Shown one piece after another: positions 25,034 through 36,265 of a stretch of 64,000 nucleotides of DNA. The notes beneath the pieces were generated by a model that made no database searches, was not told the origin of the DNA, and saw only the letters and a program-made list of their open reading frames with translations. Positions within the stretch are counted from its first letter, which is position 1. Every line of letters starts with the position of its first letter. The stretch is taken from NCBI GenBank assembly GCA_003254925.1, contig QANZ01023827.1:185421-249420 (forward strand). Direction: 5' to 3'. The stretch comes from Chamaecrista fasciculata. Taxonomy: Eukaryota > Streptophyta > Magnoliopsida > Fabales > Fabaceae. The translations under genes and the position numbers were made by a program.

Positions 25034-25245
25034 TAGGGGTGTACACGGGCCGGGCCGGGCCGGGTTTCTGGTCGGCCCGAGACCCGGCCCGGTACAGACC
25101 CGGGCCGGGCCGGGCCGGGTCACCGGGTCTGGCCGGGTCCGGCCGGGCCAAAAAAATATTTTTTTTTTAAATTTTTTTATTCATTCTATATATAATTTAN
25201 GGTCCGCCGGGTCTGGCCGGGCCGGGCCTTTTTTGTACACCCCTA
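25034..25245. mobile_element. hAT-type MITE with GC-rich arms and perfect 8-bp target duplication
   Basis: The terminal inverted repeat is taggggtgtaca. The duplication gtcaaacc lies at 25026-25033 and 25246-25253. The TAGGGGTG end and 8-bp duplication are classic hAT features. The arms are runs of gggcc/ggccc (cgggccgggccggg), in striking contrast to the AT-rich host DNA, around an A/T-rich centre that includes one ambiguous base (25200). Confidence 0.92.
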
Positions 25246-25253
25246 GTCAAACC

Positions 25254-25480
25254 TGATTGATTCAAAAAGATAGAATTGAAGAATTGTGTTATCTTCCATT
25301 CTTTTGGCCTCTTCCTCTGTTAAATCAACCAAAAATCCAATGAAGCTCTTCCAATAGCTGTGGAGTATAGCTTCTGTTTCTGTGATGCCGATAGAATCTA
25401 GAGTGACAAATATATAGACCTGACCCAGGTGATCATCCAGCATTTTTTTTATGTCTTCTCCATTTGTTACATCAGAATCG
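25254..25480 (-). pseudogene. Remnant resembling a subtilase propeptide (inhibitor I9-like)
   Basis: On the minus strand a short frame reads GQVYIFVTLDS, then AILHSYWKSFIGFLVDLTEE and EEAKRMEDN. This resembles the plant subtilase (cucumisin-like) propeptide pattern 'YIVYMG ... YSYxxSFNGFxxxLTEEEAK'. No protease domain follows; the MITE at 25034 and the LINE remnant lie on either side. A weak resemblance from memory of the pattern, not a search. Confidence 0.4.
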
Positions 25481-26080
25481 AATCCAGCGATGAAGGTTGT
25501 AAAACATGTGATAGCTGCACCGGTTTGAGAGATGGTTCAATTCCAAATTAACCATACGTTTTTGCAAAAGGACATGCCTTGAAGATATGATCAATGGTTT
25601 ACTTCTCTGTTCCACAAAAGTGGCAGTTATATCAGAGAGACCAGGATGTGGTGATAGTGGAAGACATCTGCAATTGACAAGGCTTTGTGTATGAGCTTCC
25701 CAACGAATAATAGAGACCTGTTAGGTGCTTTTGTTTTTCAGAAATCTTTTCAAGGGAAATCAAAGGCATCAGAAAGAGATTGATTGGAATCCCAATCTTG
25801 TTGAATAACTACCACTAGTTGCTTTATTTGTTCCAAATCTTGAAACCCCATTTTTGAAATAGGGACAGATAGAATTATATCTTGGTAAGATACCAAATTC
25901 CCAACACTGATGGTCTTGATCATTATTAAGTTAAGCCACCCTAAAGGCAACCCAGAACTTGCTGGCCAGGTCAATGTTTTGCCCATTTCCAACATTCCAA
26001 TGCAAGTGGTTTGTAATTAGATCCTTACATTTATTGATGCCTCTCCATGAGGCATCATTCTTAAACAGAACCACCAAAAA
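25480..26080 (-). pseudogene. LINE (non-LTR) reverse-transcriptase zinc-finger remnant
   Basis: Minus-strand translation gives NCHFCGTEK, an in-frame stop, then TIDHIFKACPFAKTY near 25560-25640. This is the CxxC...HxxxxxC zinc-binding region (zf-RVT) that follows the reverse transcriptase in plant LINEs. Upstream pieces up to about 26080 fall in shifting frames (WPASSGLPLGWLN, SLLFVGKLIHKALSIADVF). Several stops and frameshifts make it a dead fragment; no ends or poly(A) tail were identified. Confidence 0.6.
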
Positions 26081-28524
26081 TATCCAACAAGTTATGCATG
26101 GGAAAACCTACACTAAATTGAAAAATACAAAGTTAACACTAAGTTATACATGGAAATTAGTTGTTAAAAACTTAAAAATATCAAAAGAAGAGAAATAGTG
26201 CAAATGAAGCACAAATTAGTTGTTATCAGCTCATCACCTTAGCGAGGGTTCTAATCATGGAAGTTATAATTATTAGTTTTCCTCCTGTCAATCTTTTTTC
26301 AAGCTTTTGATTGATCTCTTCTTGTATCTTAGCACGACTAATCACCAGCATTTGATTAATCTCATCTAGTATCTTAGCACACTCAATTTCAATTACAGAG
26401 CAAAACCAAATTGGCAACCAGTTTACAGTTTTGGTTCTGCATAATTGATCTCACTTTCCTCAACTATGAAATAGAGCATGGTAGAAAGGAGGAAGAGAAG
26501 AAAAAGAGAAGAGGCATCAAGTCATATATTTGCTAATGCAAAATTGCAACTGCACTATATGGATAAATCAAAGTCATATATTTGCTTTATTTGTTCAACA
26601 AGAAAATATTCCAAGAGAAGTCATTGGAATCAGTAAAATTAGGATAACAAGGAAAGTGTGATTTCCTTTTGAAAGGTCTCATCTAGTTACCGCTTACCTG
26701 TTTAATGACTTAAAAGTTAAATCATAAGCTAAATGTGTTGTCATAGCTAGTGGGAGTATGTTTAGATAGGGAAAACAAATAATAATTCAAAAAAAAGAAA
26801 GAAACAACAATAATAGAGAAAAGATACAAAAAGAATGTTTTATCTAGATGAAAACTTTTTCAATAGAGTGAAGAGAAGGAAGTGTTCTCACTCATTTTCT
26901 AGAATTGTCAATCTGCACATTCCCAAGTTCCCTCTGTTGGAGATTTTACAACTAATAAAACTTACAAGTCCAATATGGTATTAAAATCTTAAATTATTTT
27001 TCCATCCCTGTTTCACCATTCACAAGACCATGTCTATAATCAAATTGCTTCCAAATTTTATACACATAATAATCTCACAAACTACTCACTACAATACATG
27101 ATCATAATAATCCAGGGCCTAGAAATGTCATTGCCTTGTTGGTCCACCCTCATAAGGCTCAAGGATCCCTTTGAGATCACATTGTGTTTCTTAACAAACC
27201 AGTGGCCACAGCACAAGAATATGACTGTGATAAGGCCTTCTTCATTATGATCTCTAGTTTTTGTCATTTATACACACAGGTTAACGAATTTTACACGCAT
27301 CCTATCTAATTAACATTCACAAACATCAATAATAACAAAACATGTATGAATTAAAAACCTTGGGTTCATTTGGCAATTAGGAGAGGAAAGGAAGGGGAAA
27401 GATTGAAGGGGAAGGGAGGGGAGGAGAAGGGAAGGCTAATCTTCCACATGTCCTCCCTTTGTTTGGATGTTGGTGGCTCCTCCAAAATACTCCAATCTTC
27501 TCCCACTCCCCTTCCCCTCCTTAAATCCTAATCCAAACATAGCCTTAGAAACTAAGTACAAAGATTAATGACAGTAAACAAAACCAAACCAGGGGAAGTG
27601 TATATCAAATGCTAAGAATTAAATAAATCCTTGTGCAAACTACCCAAACCATTCACTTCACCACTAGACCATAGTGGCTTACTGAAAGTATTTCACAATT
27701 AATTTGTTTAGTTGCTTTCAAGTATGTATGTCCATGGCTAAGAATTAACTCCAATATTTAAAGAAAATAGGCAATATAAAAAGACACAGCAAATGAATTT
27801 CTACACATGGCAATACTATTTATAGTTCACAGAAACGGAGAAGTGAAGATCAAACTCCTAAAATGCAAAAGAGGTGACCAAGACTGTGATTTTAACTTTA
27901 CCTATGCAAAACAGTCAAGAACTATATTTGCCTCTTCCTTGAAAGTGAAAAGGGAAAAAATATAGCATTTTGAGCAGTATTTTACTGCATGCATGTACCA
28001 TGTAGGCCTAATCTCTTAATGATCGTTCTGTATTTTCAAGGGATTGCTTTAGACTTAAAAGAATTGTTTAGTGAACTGTGAAGTTCACATAGAATTGAAG
28101 ACACACTACAAAGTCATGATTTTTGTCCATTGTCAATAAAATAAACTTGAGCAAAATCATAACAGAGGCACAAGACACATCAGAGCTAAATCATCATAAC
28201 TTGTTGAATAAAAGTGAAATAACTTGAGTCCATGACTCTACCACACTACATTTTTACATACCCATTATACAATAAAGATTCTGGTGATGAAACAAAGAAA
28301 GTGACGTCATTCTTGCAAAATAGATACCTCCAAAGCTGACACCTTCAAACACTTAAGCAACATCGATTCTCCAAATTTCTCTACTTCATCTTCTTCAAAG
28401 GAAGATCAACTTTTGCTTTGTTCACCAAACAAGAGAATGTTAATACCCTTCTTAAACTTGGAGATACTTGTAAACACTCTCTTCAACTAGAGTGAAAGAT
28501 CGGTTTTTGTATTCTTTTCATTTA
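26081..28524. other. No gene recognised
   Basis: AT-rich DNA with short open frames of no recognisable family. It contains the fold-back element at 27358-27548. The right end is the 3' flank of the F-box gene. Confidence 0.4.
27358..27548. repeat. Short fold-back element, purine arm and pyrimidine arm
   Basis: The left end is gggttcatttggcaattagg followed by GGAAGGGG runs. The right end is the complementary ccttcccctcc, then cctaatccaaacatagcctt. Similar in plan to 49033-49345 and 61990-62420. Target duplication not clear. Confidence 0.6.
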
Positions 28525-29536
28525 TTAAAAATAAACTCTCAGATCCACAAACATAATTTGATGGCCACACTCTAACTTTTTCTCTACTCCATTTATGGGA
28601 TCTCGAAAAATAATCCCGTTATCTGAACTTTGTAGCACCACTTCTCCACTATTCGTTAGTGCTACCACATCTTCATCGATTGTTGGAAAATGAAACAACT
28701 GATTCCATGATTCAAAAACACCGTATTCCCTCATTACCCAAATTTCACAATACTTGTAACACTTGTCGCGGCTAGAATAATCTTTTTTATGAATCACGGC
28801 CAGATAATCACCTCCAAGCAAAATACATACACCAAAAAATGGCTTTTGTAAACACTGGGGTAACATCAATTCTCCAAATGTTTCTCGGGCAACGTCAAAT
28901 GTCAAAATAAAATTGTAATTATCACCATTAATTGAACGGGAGACCAGCCAGGGCATTACTCCATTGACAAACTTGTGTTGACTCGCGAAGTCAAAGAGAA
29001 ATGGTGAAACTGCAATAGTGACTACTCTCCAAGAACCAGAAGCAAGAGAGTAGATCTTAGCTCGAGGAGTAGCATTAGGGTAGGGATGACAGATAACCCT
29101 AACTACTTTGAAATCAGCGTTTCGATGATCAAAGCCGAACCCATAGAAGACTCGATTGGGATTATAATCATGCAAATTGGATCCTCTAAATTTAACTTCT
29201 CTAAAGTTCTCTGCATTTGAATAATTTTTGAACGTCGGATTTTCTGCTCGCCACTAAGATTGTGACCGTGGTCACCTCATTAATTTGAAACTCACCGTTT
29301 CATTTATTTTTGTTTTGGGCCATGATTGGTGGCGATCCATTACAGAGAACTGTAGAGGGGTTTTAAATCTAGAAAACCCGATCTCGAGGAATTATTGGTT
29401 GGAGATGGCGATGAAGATGATGAGACGTGATGATGAACTTCCAGGCTTCACAGACACACATGCATCTCACTAAAGACTTCACTGGGAGTCTCAGAAGAAT
29501 ATCTTGTAATACTTCTGAAGGGAAATAATCCGACAT
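28525..29536 (-). CDS. F-box protein with FBA-type domain; short, possibly a pseudogene
   Basis: From ATG 29536 the frame gives a good F-box (FPSEVLQDILLRLPVKSLVR, CMCVCEAWKFII) and stops at 29369-29371. The FBA part starts at TGG 29253 and runs to the stop at 28525 (YGFGFDHRNADFKVVRV, SWRVV, IWVMREYGVFESWNQLF). A putative 124-nt GT-AG intron (29254-29377) would join the two in frame (53 + 242 codons; 295 aa). F-box/FBA genes are usually intronless and 350-420 aa. About 60-70 residues between F-box and FBA are missing, so an internal deletion with frame loss is equally likely. Such proteins are substrate adaptors of SCF ubiquitin ligases. The FBA part is clean over 240 codons, which argues for recent decay or continued use. 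Confidence 0.65.
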
Positions 29537-29889
29537 TGCGAGGAAGGAACCCTAACGCCTGCTAGCTCAGATGAACACGATCCACAAACCCTAGTTGTTG
29601 AACAAAATATCTTGTAATACTCGGGTGGTTAGATGGAATCATGGAACGGATTCATTCAAATTATATTTTTCTATGAAAACTAGGGTTTAAACCCGATCCA
29701 ATATAACCCATCTATGTATCTATGTATAGTTGTATACATATATATTTTATGATAATATTATTAAGAAAATAAAGACTTTTCTACTAAACTGAAAATTTTT
29801 ATATAATTTTTAAAATGGTAGATGATTAAGTAGGAATATACAATATATATAATATTTAATTATTTATATAAGGTCAACATATAATTTTG
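29537..29889. promoter_or_regulatory. Upstream region of the F-box gene
   Basis: Short flank with the repeated phrase ttcttgtaatactt / atcttgtaatactc. No TATA box assigned. Confidence 0.3.
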
Positions 29890-31055
29890 GTCTCTTTTTT
29901 TAGAGTAAATTATAATTTAGTCCTTTATCTTTTCTTCTTGCCATTTTGATCTTATATTTTACTCAAGTTTCACTTTTTGGCCTCAATGATTAAATTGACC
30001 ACGTCTCTATCACTTTAAAGTTCAATTGTAATGATTTTGGAGTCAGATTATTCTTAATGTGTATTTTTTTTGTCTAGTTCGGACCATTAGTAATGTGGTC
30101 AAATTGGATTCCAAAAGTAAGTAACACGTACGTTTCATAATAAAAAAAATGAAGTCGATGATCCCTTTCTCAATTTAAGTCCAGTTGGACGAATTTAGAG
30201 CTATGTGCTATTCTTGATGAGTAGTTTTTCTGTCCAGTTGAGACCGTCAACAAATGAGGTCAAATCGAACCGAAATTTATCCTAAAACCAAAAAGTGGAA
30301 ACTTATGGAAAACTACTCTGAGACCTGATTTGACGTTATTTATTAACTATTAAAAATATGCAGAAAAATGACTCATTAAAAGTTATTCATAACTTTGAAC
30401 TCATCGCAATCGAACTTGAAACGAGAGATATATGACCAACTTCACTAATTTGACTATGAAACGAGCAACTCACATTCGAAATCCAATTTGACTTTATTTG
30501 ATAACAATTCCAAAGGTAAAAAGAAAAAACTCATGAAGACTAACGAGAGAGATATGGTTAGGGATGACAACGGATAGGATATCCAAAATTTTATCATTAT
30601 CCGTATCCGTATTCGTTCATTCTTTCCATTATTCATATCCTATCCTATCCGGTATCCGGTATCCAACTGGTACCCTAAATATCCGAAATAAATGGATATA
30701 AGATATGATATCCTAATTCAAAAATTGGATATATCCGATATCCGATATCCGTTAATTAAAATAAATTAATTAAAAATATAATAAAATATTATAGGGTATC
30801 GGATACCAGATACCCTAACTATCCGTTCATTTCGGACGGATACCGGATAGTTGATTTTTTATTTTTCAATACCCGTACCCTATCCGATATCTGGTATCCG
30901 ACGGATATTGAATATTTTTTATGGGTGGATTCAAACGGATATCCTAAATACCCACCCAAATTATCATCCCTAGATATGATCATATTCAATCATTGATACC
31001 AAAGAGTGAAACTTTTAAGAAAGATATATCATCAAAATCACAAAAAAAAAAAAAA
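29890..31055. repeat. Degenerate fold-back element, right side lost in the assembly gap
   Basis: It begins with 'ataattttggtctc ... aatttagtcctttatc' words and shares interior text with 20400-20800 (accaacttcact...gactatgaaac). It is interrupted by the hAT-like element at 30559-30972. Text near 31000 (gagtgaaacttttaagaa) matches 20770. Confidence 0.45.
30559..30972. mobile_element. hAT-like fold-back MITE rich in ggatatcc words
   Basis: Ends are tagggatgacaa and ttatcatcccta. The flanks gatatggt (30551-30558) and gatatgat (30973-30980) match at 7 of 8 bases. The interior is a long inverted repeat dominated by ggatat/atatcc. It is nested within an older fold-back repeat. Confidence 0.8.
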
Positions 31056-31174
31056 NNNNNNNNNNNNNNNNNNNNNNNNNNNNNNNNNNNNNNNNNNNNN
31101 NNNNNNNNNNNNNNNNNNNNNNNNNNNNNNNNNNNNNNNNNNNNNNNNNNNNNNNNNNNNNNNNNNNNNNNNNN
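31056..31174. other. Assembly gap (119 N)
   Basis: Run of N between poly(A) and poly(T), so the gap probably hides a hairpin or homopolymer. Apparent open frames across it are artefacts. Confidence 1.
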
Positions 31175-31827
31175 TTTTTTTTTTTTTTTTATAGCAAAGT
31201 CCTTTATTTTTTAAAATATATTTAAATTAAATGATATAAACGATGCAGAAGAAATAAAAACTATAAAATATTAAGTTATTAACCTAAATTTCTTTTCCTT
31301 CTCTTCCAAACTTCCACATTTTTTTCCCGCGATTGACATTCCCTCCATTTTTTTTTTGTTGGGCCTGAAGACATTCCCTCTACCATTATTTACAAGAAAA
31401 TCAATAAAGTGAAAAAAAAATGGGAATAGGTAATAACGCCAATATAGCCAATCTTGTAAAGTAATTTTTGAATAACCCTAGCTAGTGATTAAAACATGTC
31501 TCTCAAGCTAAACAAACTAGCTAGTCTTCATCCAAATATACTCTAATTCTCGGTAATCAGTAATCAGTAGGGCTTTGAAAGCCACAGCATTATTAGACTC
31601 AACTTTCAAGCTAACCCAATATACTCTAATCCTCGGTAATTTTCTTTTGCAGCATCACTAACACAGCATTATACTCTAATCCTCAAGCTAACTAGTTTTT
31701 CTACATACCGTGATCAAGTGATTAACTAAAAACTCTTGTCGAGTGTAGAAAGCCTCGTTAAGCTAGGACCCAAATCCTGTTTTAGGTGATCAATGTTTAT
31801 CTTCAGCAGTATGAGATTTTTTCTTCT

Positions 31828-32181
31828 CTATTTGAATATCTCTCTTGCTAATTTTCGTTTATTCTTCAACTTTTCGTCAACGTATGCATTACGGCTCTTA
31901 ATAGCTGTTTGTGCTTTATCGCACAATTCTTCATATTCTTCCTTCTTCATTTCTTCTGATGACTTTTCGCTGTAATTTTCCAGATCTTGTAACAGAGTTT
32001 CGTCGTTTTGATAGTCACATTCTCTGTCTATTTTTATTCCTAATTCCGGTCTCCACTTACCAGACAAATCATTTACAAATTGTTGTTGATGCCAGCTTCG
32101 CTCGGACTTTTCTTCTTCAATGGATTCTCTCAATTCTGCAGCTAATTGCTTTAAGCTTTGTTTGGCTTCTTCACGCCACAT
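31828..32181 (-). CDS. Tandem-array gene, copy A: small Glu/Lys-rich helical protein (C-terminus altered)
   Basis: 117 aa starting MWREEAKQSLKQLAAELRES. I do not recognise the family. The middle is conserved with copies B and C (YQNDE, LLQDLE, YSEKS, EEMKKEEYEELC, KAQTAIK). Composition (Glu, Lys, Leu) suggests coiled coil; no signal peptide or membrane segment is seen. The tail differs from B and C: after NAYV the frame shifts and stops at IFK, losing the DYGLPxGSEHK ending, although related DNA continues downstream. The start ATG lies about 30 nt after a aaatttgcag acceptor. Two leader exons (about 33272-33370, and 33116-33183 with acceptor gcgcacag and donor gaccg|gtaag) precede it. A TATA-like ctataaatact lies at 33402-33412. 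Confidence 0.6.
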   Translation of the reverse strand: MWREEAKQSLKQLAAELRESIEEEKSERSWHQQQFVNDLSGKWRPELGIKIDRECDYQNDETLLQDLENYSEKSSEEMKKEEYEELCDKAQTAIKSRNAYVDEKLKNKRKLAREIFK

Positions 32182-32209
32182 CTTGCTGCTAGTAAACAGT
32201 AATTAATCT

Positions 32210-33412
32210 GCAAATTTAAATTCAATCAATTTTATATCTATGCAAATCATGACAGCATAAACTGAAATTAAGTACTAATCAACTAACCAAAATTATTGTG
32301 AAAAAGGAAGTATGTATACTCATTATTGAACGAATTATAAAGTGTACAAGTCCTAACAGAAATGACGAACTAACAGTAATAACAGCAACAAAATAACGAA
32401 CTAGCTGTAATAACAGTAAGGAAATAACAGATTAATGATTCAACTAGAACTATCTTTACAAATTTCGGTTCAAACATCAAAGTATCAAACGTATTACTAA
32501 TCAAGCTAGCTAGTCATGTGAATATATATTAATATATTGAAGATTATATTACAGAGCAATAAATGTAACAAAAGCGGCCAAGCTAAATAATTATATAAAT
32601 CACATCGTTTTTTTTTTTTAAATTTATGGCAGTTGCATAGAATTTCTTTTCTTTAACAGTTAACACTTATAATAGCGGTAGTGTTTCCATTCGGATTTGG
32701 ATTAAACTGAATACAAATAGAAAAAGGTCATATTCTCGTAGAAACAAATGGAGCACAAAAATCAACCTAGACTATTTTTTCTCAATACAGAAGTTTACTT
32801 TCAACTTACAAGTACATATATAGATTCATATAGCAAAAATAGATTCACATTTGGAGTGAGACTACAAATAGCAGTTTGAAATAATCACAATCTTCCATCG
32901 ACATACAGATACGATCATTTGTTCTAAAGAACAACTAGATGAATTGCTCAATCAGCATGAAACTTAAAGGATATAGATAGAAGAAGACAAGAACCAATCA
33001 ATATTCATATACAGAATAGATAGAACACAAAAGAAAATCTGATAACCTAATTTATAATGAACGAGTATTAAATCGTTAGGTTCAAGAACCAGCGGGAATA
33101 GATGGATCTTACCGGTCAAACACAGATTGATGCAGCAGCGAGCGATTCACAGATAATGATCGAGAAGGTGCGAGAAAAACCTGTGCGCGAAAATTATCAA
33201 GATTATTCATAAATAGATTCGAGAGAAGAAATTAAAAGTAAAAAGTGTATTTGTTCTTCGATAATCTACCTCTGAGTGATGAACGCCTAGATTCGCAGAC
33301 GGACGACTAAACCGGTGGTTTCAATTCTAATTCCACATTGGTCAGAAGATATTGATTGGTTTGGTGTGAGATTCAAAAATGAGAGTAGGCGCCAAGAAAC
33401 AGAGTATTTATA
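32210..33412 (-). promoter_or_regulatory. Leader exons, leader introns and TATA region of copy A
   Basis: On the minus strand: TATA-like ctataaatact (33402-33412), leader exon 1 ending tcactcagag|gtagat near 33272, leader exon 2 about 33116-33183, and the acceptor near 32210. A three-codon upstream frame (ATG TGG AAT TAG) lies in leader exon 1. The same layout is found in copies B and C. Confidence 0.5.
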
Positions 33413-33763
33413 GAAAGAGATTAGAGACTCCAATCCGAAAGCGAGGATTTGATAAGCAGACTCAGCTCGTTTGTAATTAGTAACCACTTAACTAATCAGT
33501 AACTACTTTATTATTACCAAAGAGTAGTAAAATAGTCATTTCACTCCTCAAACTATAGAATAAATTTTGTTTTGATCTCAAAACTATTTCTTTTTTATTT
33601 TAATTTCTAAACTGTGATTTTGTTTGTTATTTCCTGTCATTTTTAATATGACTTTGAATAGTTATGTATAATAAATTCATAATGAGTTAACAAAAAAAAT
33701 TAACTCTTTGAAAGTTAACTATAATTTTAATTTGTGAGTAATTAAAAATAATTTTTTTCTTGT

Positions 33764-34404
33764 TGGTGCCCCTAACGTTTGGGGTCAGTTTCAGTTATGC
33801 TTCCAACATTTGTTTTGTGTCAGTTATGCCCCCAACGTTTCACATTATTGTCAATTATACCCTAACCTCAATTTTTTTTTGCCAAAGTCCTATTTTGGTC
33901 CCTCAAGTTTGCTCAAAGTTCCATTTCGATCCCTCAAGTCTCCGGCGAGACACACGGCGGTTCCAACGACTACGAAAACTCCTGATCCAAGGTTTTTTTA
34001 CCTCTTGAGTTCAATGGCGACCTGCATTTTGCAAACAAATGACTAGAAATACGATTTTCGGCGATTGTGTGAATTTTTCGGCGACTATGTAAATTTTTTG
34101 ACGGCTTGCCAGTCATTTTTTTTTTCGCAAAATGGAGGTCGTCATTGAACTCAGGAGGTTAAAAACCTTGGATTCGAAGTTTTCATAATCGTCAGAGTCA
34201 CTGTGTATCTCGTCGAAAAGTTCGTCATAGACTTGAGGGACCAAAACGGAACTTTGAGCAAACTTGAGGGATCAAAATATGACTTTAGCCAAAAAAATTG
34301 AGGTTATGGTACAACTGACAACAATGTGAAACGTTAGGGACATAACTGACACAAAACAAATATCGAGAGCATAACTGAAATTGATCCCAAACGTTAGAGG
34401 CACT
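33764..34404. mobile_element. Palindromic element ('gcccctaacgtttggggtc' family)
   Basis: Left arm ggtgcccctaacgtttgggg; the right arm ends cccaaacgttagaggcact. The arms run inward over about 250 bp (tcaagtttgctcaaagttcc / ggaactttgagcaaacttga). It is present only in unit A, between the promoter and the unit end. Target duplication not identified. Confidence 0.7.
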
Positions 34405-34539
34405 AAATCTTTTGCCTTAAAAAAATTATTCATTACAAGTTACAACTGTCAACATTAGAATAAATGGTAAAAATTAGGCAAAATTATTTTTGAAGACCAA
34501 AACAAAACAAATAGGAAAGTTTAAGATGTTAGGACGGTA

Positions 34540-34790
34540 TAATAGACTACAATGCCTCAACTACTGATTCTAATGTTTAGAAAGATATGAGTAACTGAAG
34601 ATGGAGAATCGGAGTTGCTTCTAAAAAAATTGGGTCACAGTACATTTACATTAATTCGGAATTATATAGCCCTTATGTATCACTTGAATATTTAGGTTAT
34701 TGTTGTATATCTATATTATAATATATGATTTTGGAATTGGTTATTGACTTTTCAAATTGTATGCTAAATCAATATTTTTTATAATCATTT
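34540..34790 (+). pseudogene. Captured cupin 3' end at the A/B junction
   Basis: About 250 bp homologous to 24297-24560, i.e. the last ~55 bp of the cupin coding exon (ACNAATGCC...TCTAATGTTT) plus the 3' flank (ttgggtcaca...attaattcgga). A TGG codon has become TAG here. It has no promoter and no cupin motif, so it is not functional as a gene. Confidence 0.85.
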
Positions 34791-35149
34791 GCATGTTTTA
34801 ATAATAAATGATATTTTCATTGGTTTGGAATAATATATCGCCTTTTATTTTTGGATTTTTCTATAAAAAACGGTAGTGTTTGAGCTCACTTTTTATTTCT
34901 TAGATCAAAAGTTTTAAATAATTGAGATTTGTGTAATTTTTTATCCCAAGAAAATTGTACTTAATTATTTTGATCTAAGAGATAAAAAGCGAGATGTCCA
35001 AACACTTGGTCCTTTTATAGCAAAGTCCTTTTTTTTTTAAAGAAAAATACATTTACATGAAATAAACGATGGATAAGAAATAAAAACTATAAAATATTAT
35101 CCTAAATTTCCTTTCCTTCTCTTCCACTTATTTTTTCCCCCAAGATTAT

Positions 35150-35555
35150 TCTAATATCGTTGTAAATATGAAATTTATATGTAATACGTAGATAACCATA
35201 TTCATAAGCCTTTTGCCCTTCTTATAACTTTTCTTTTATAATGGTGGTCTTAAATTCTTGGTGTAACCATCTATTCAGTAGTATGTTTTAAGACACATAA
35301 CCTCTCTCACACTATGATGTTCTTAATAACTTGTAACATACCCACCTTCCATTATGTCAAGAGTCCTATATAAAAGGGCTTTCTCCTATAGAAATGTAAC
35401 GATGAATATACACAATAATATGAGTTGAGATGAGCTCTTGAAGAGCTACAGAGCATATGGGATAATTCTTTAAGAACTACATTTTTTTAGAATTAATTTG
35501 TGTATCTCTCTCTCTTTATTTTCCATCTTCACATTTTCTATTTGTTTTAGAACAC
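35150..35555. mobile_element. Probable insertion specific to unit B, LTR-like
   Basis: Units A and C lack this sequence at the matching place. It has a promoter-like cctatataaaagggct followed by aataatatgagttgagatga, a layout seen in small LTRs. Ends and target duplication could not be settled. Confidence 0.4.
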
Positions 35556-35890
35556 CTCTAACATTATTTACAAGAAAATCAATAGAGTGAAAAAAAAAAA
35601 AGGGAATAGGTAATAAAGCCATATAGCAAGTCTTGTAAAGGAATTTTTGAATGAGGACGAAGTTAAACGAACTAGCTAGTCTTCATCCAAATTGGTAGTG
35701 TCCATCAGTAATCAGTAATCACTATCAGTAGGGCTTTAAAAGCAACAGCATTATTAGACTCAACTCTCAAGCTAACCCAATATACTCTAACTAGTTTATC
35801 TACATAGATATCAAGTGATCGATTAACTAAAAACTCTTGTTGAATGTAGAAAGCTTCGTTGAGCTGGGACCCAAATTCTGTTTTAGGCGA

Positions 35891-36265
35891 TCAACGTTTA
35901 TGTTCTGATCCCTCCGGGAGACCATAATCAATGTCTAATGCTATTTTTTCTTCATCCTCCCACAGTCCAGCAACATATGCATTACGTCTCTTAATAGCTG
36001 TTTGTGCTTTTTCGCACAGTTCTTCGTATTCTTCCTTCTTCATTTCCTCTAATGACTTTTCGCTGTACTTTTCCAGATCTTGTAACAAAATTTCATCGTT
36101 CTGATAGTCACCTTCTTCTATCATTCTTGATTGCGCTTTCGACTTACCCAAAAAATCATTTAGAAATCGTTGATGGGCGCCTCGTGCGGACTTTTCTTCT
36201 TCAATCGATTCTCTCAATTCTTCAGCTAATTGCTTTAAGCTTTGTTTGGCTTCTTCTTGCCACAT
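35891..36265 (-). CDS. Tandem-array gene, copy B: small Glu/Lys-rich helical protein
   Basis: 124 aa from MWQEEAKQSLKQLAEELRES to ...DYGLPEGSEHKR. The family is unrecognised. Relative to copy C it lacks about 11 residues before DYGLPEG, where C has IQREKEKSYTDE, as a clean in-frame loss. The frame is open 33 nt further upstream, but the acceptor aaatttgcag lies in that stretch, so the MW methionine is the likely start. Leader exons resemble copy A, with the second leader acceptor changed from CACAG to CACAAG. The promoter TATA-like element is near 38129-38139. The solo LTR sits in its leader region. Confidence 0.65.
   Translation of the reverse strand: MWQEEAKQSLKQLAEELRESIEEEKSARGAHQRFLNDFLGKSKAQSRMIEEGDYQNDEILLQDLEKYSEKSLEEMKKEEYEELCEKAQTAIKRRNAYVAGLWEDEEKIALDIDYGLPEGSEHKR

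Larger units (their letters stand above)
31190..34540. repeat. Tandem unit A of a three-unit segmental array
   Basis: The unit starts with atagcaaagtcctttat, carries gene copy A on the minus strand and ends with the phrase aaaacaaataggaaagttta just before a cupin-tail junction. It aligns throughout with units B and C, apart from insertions. Its left end is lost at the gap. Confidence 0.85.

Noticed and set aside
31006-31194. Open frames crossing the N-run
   Set aside because: They exist only because N positions translate as X.
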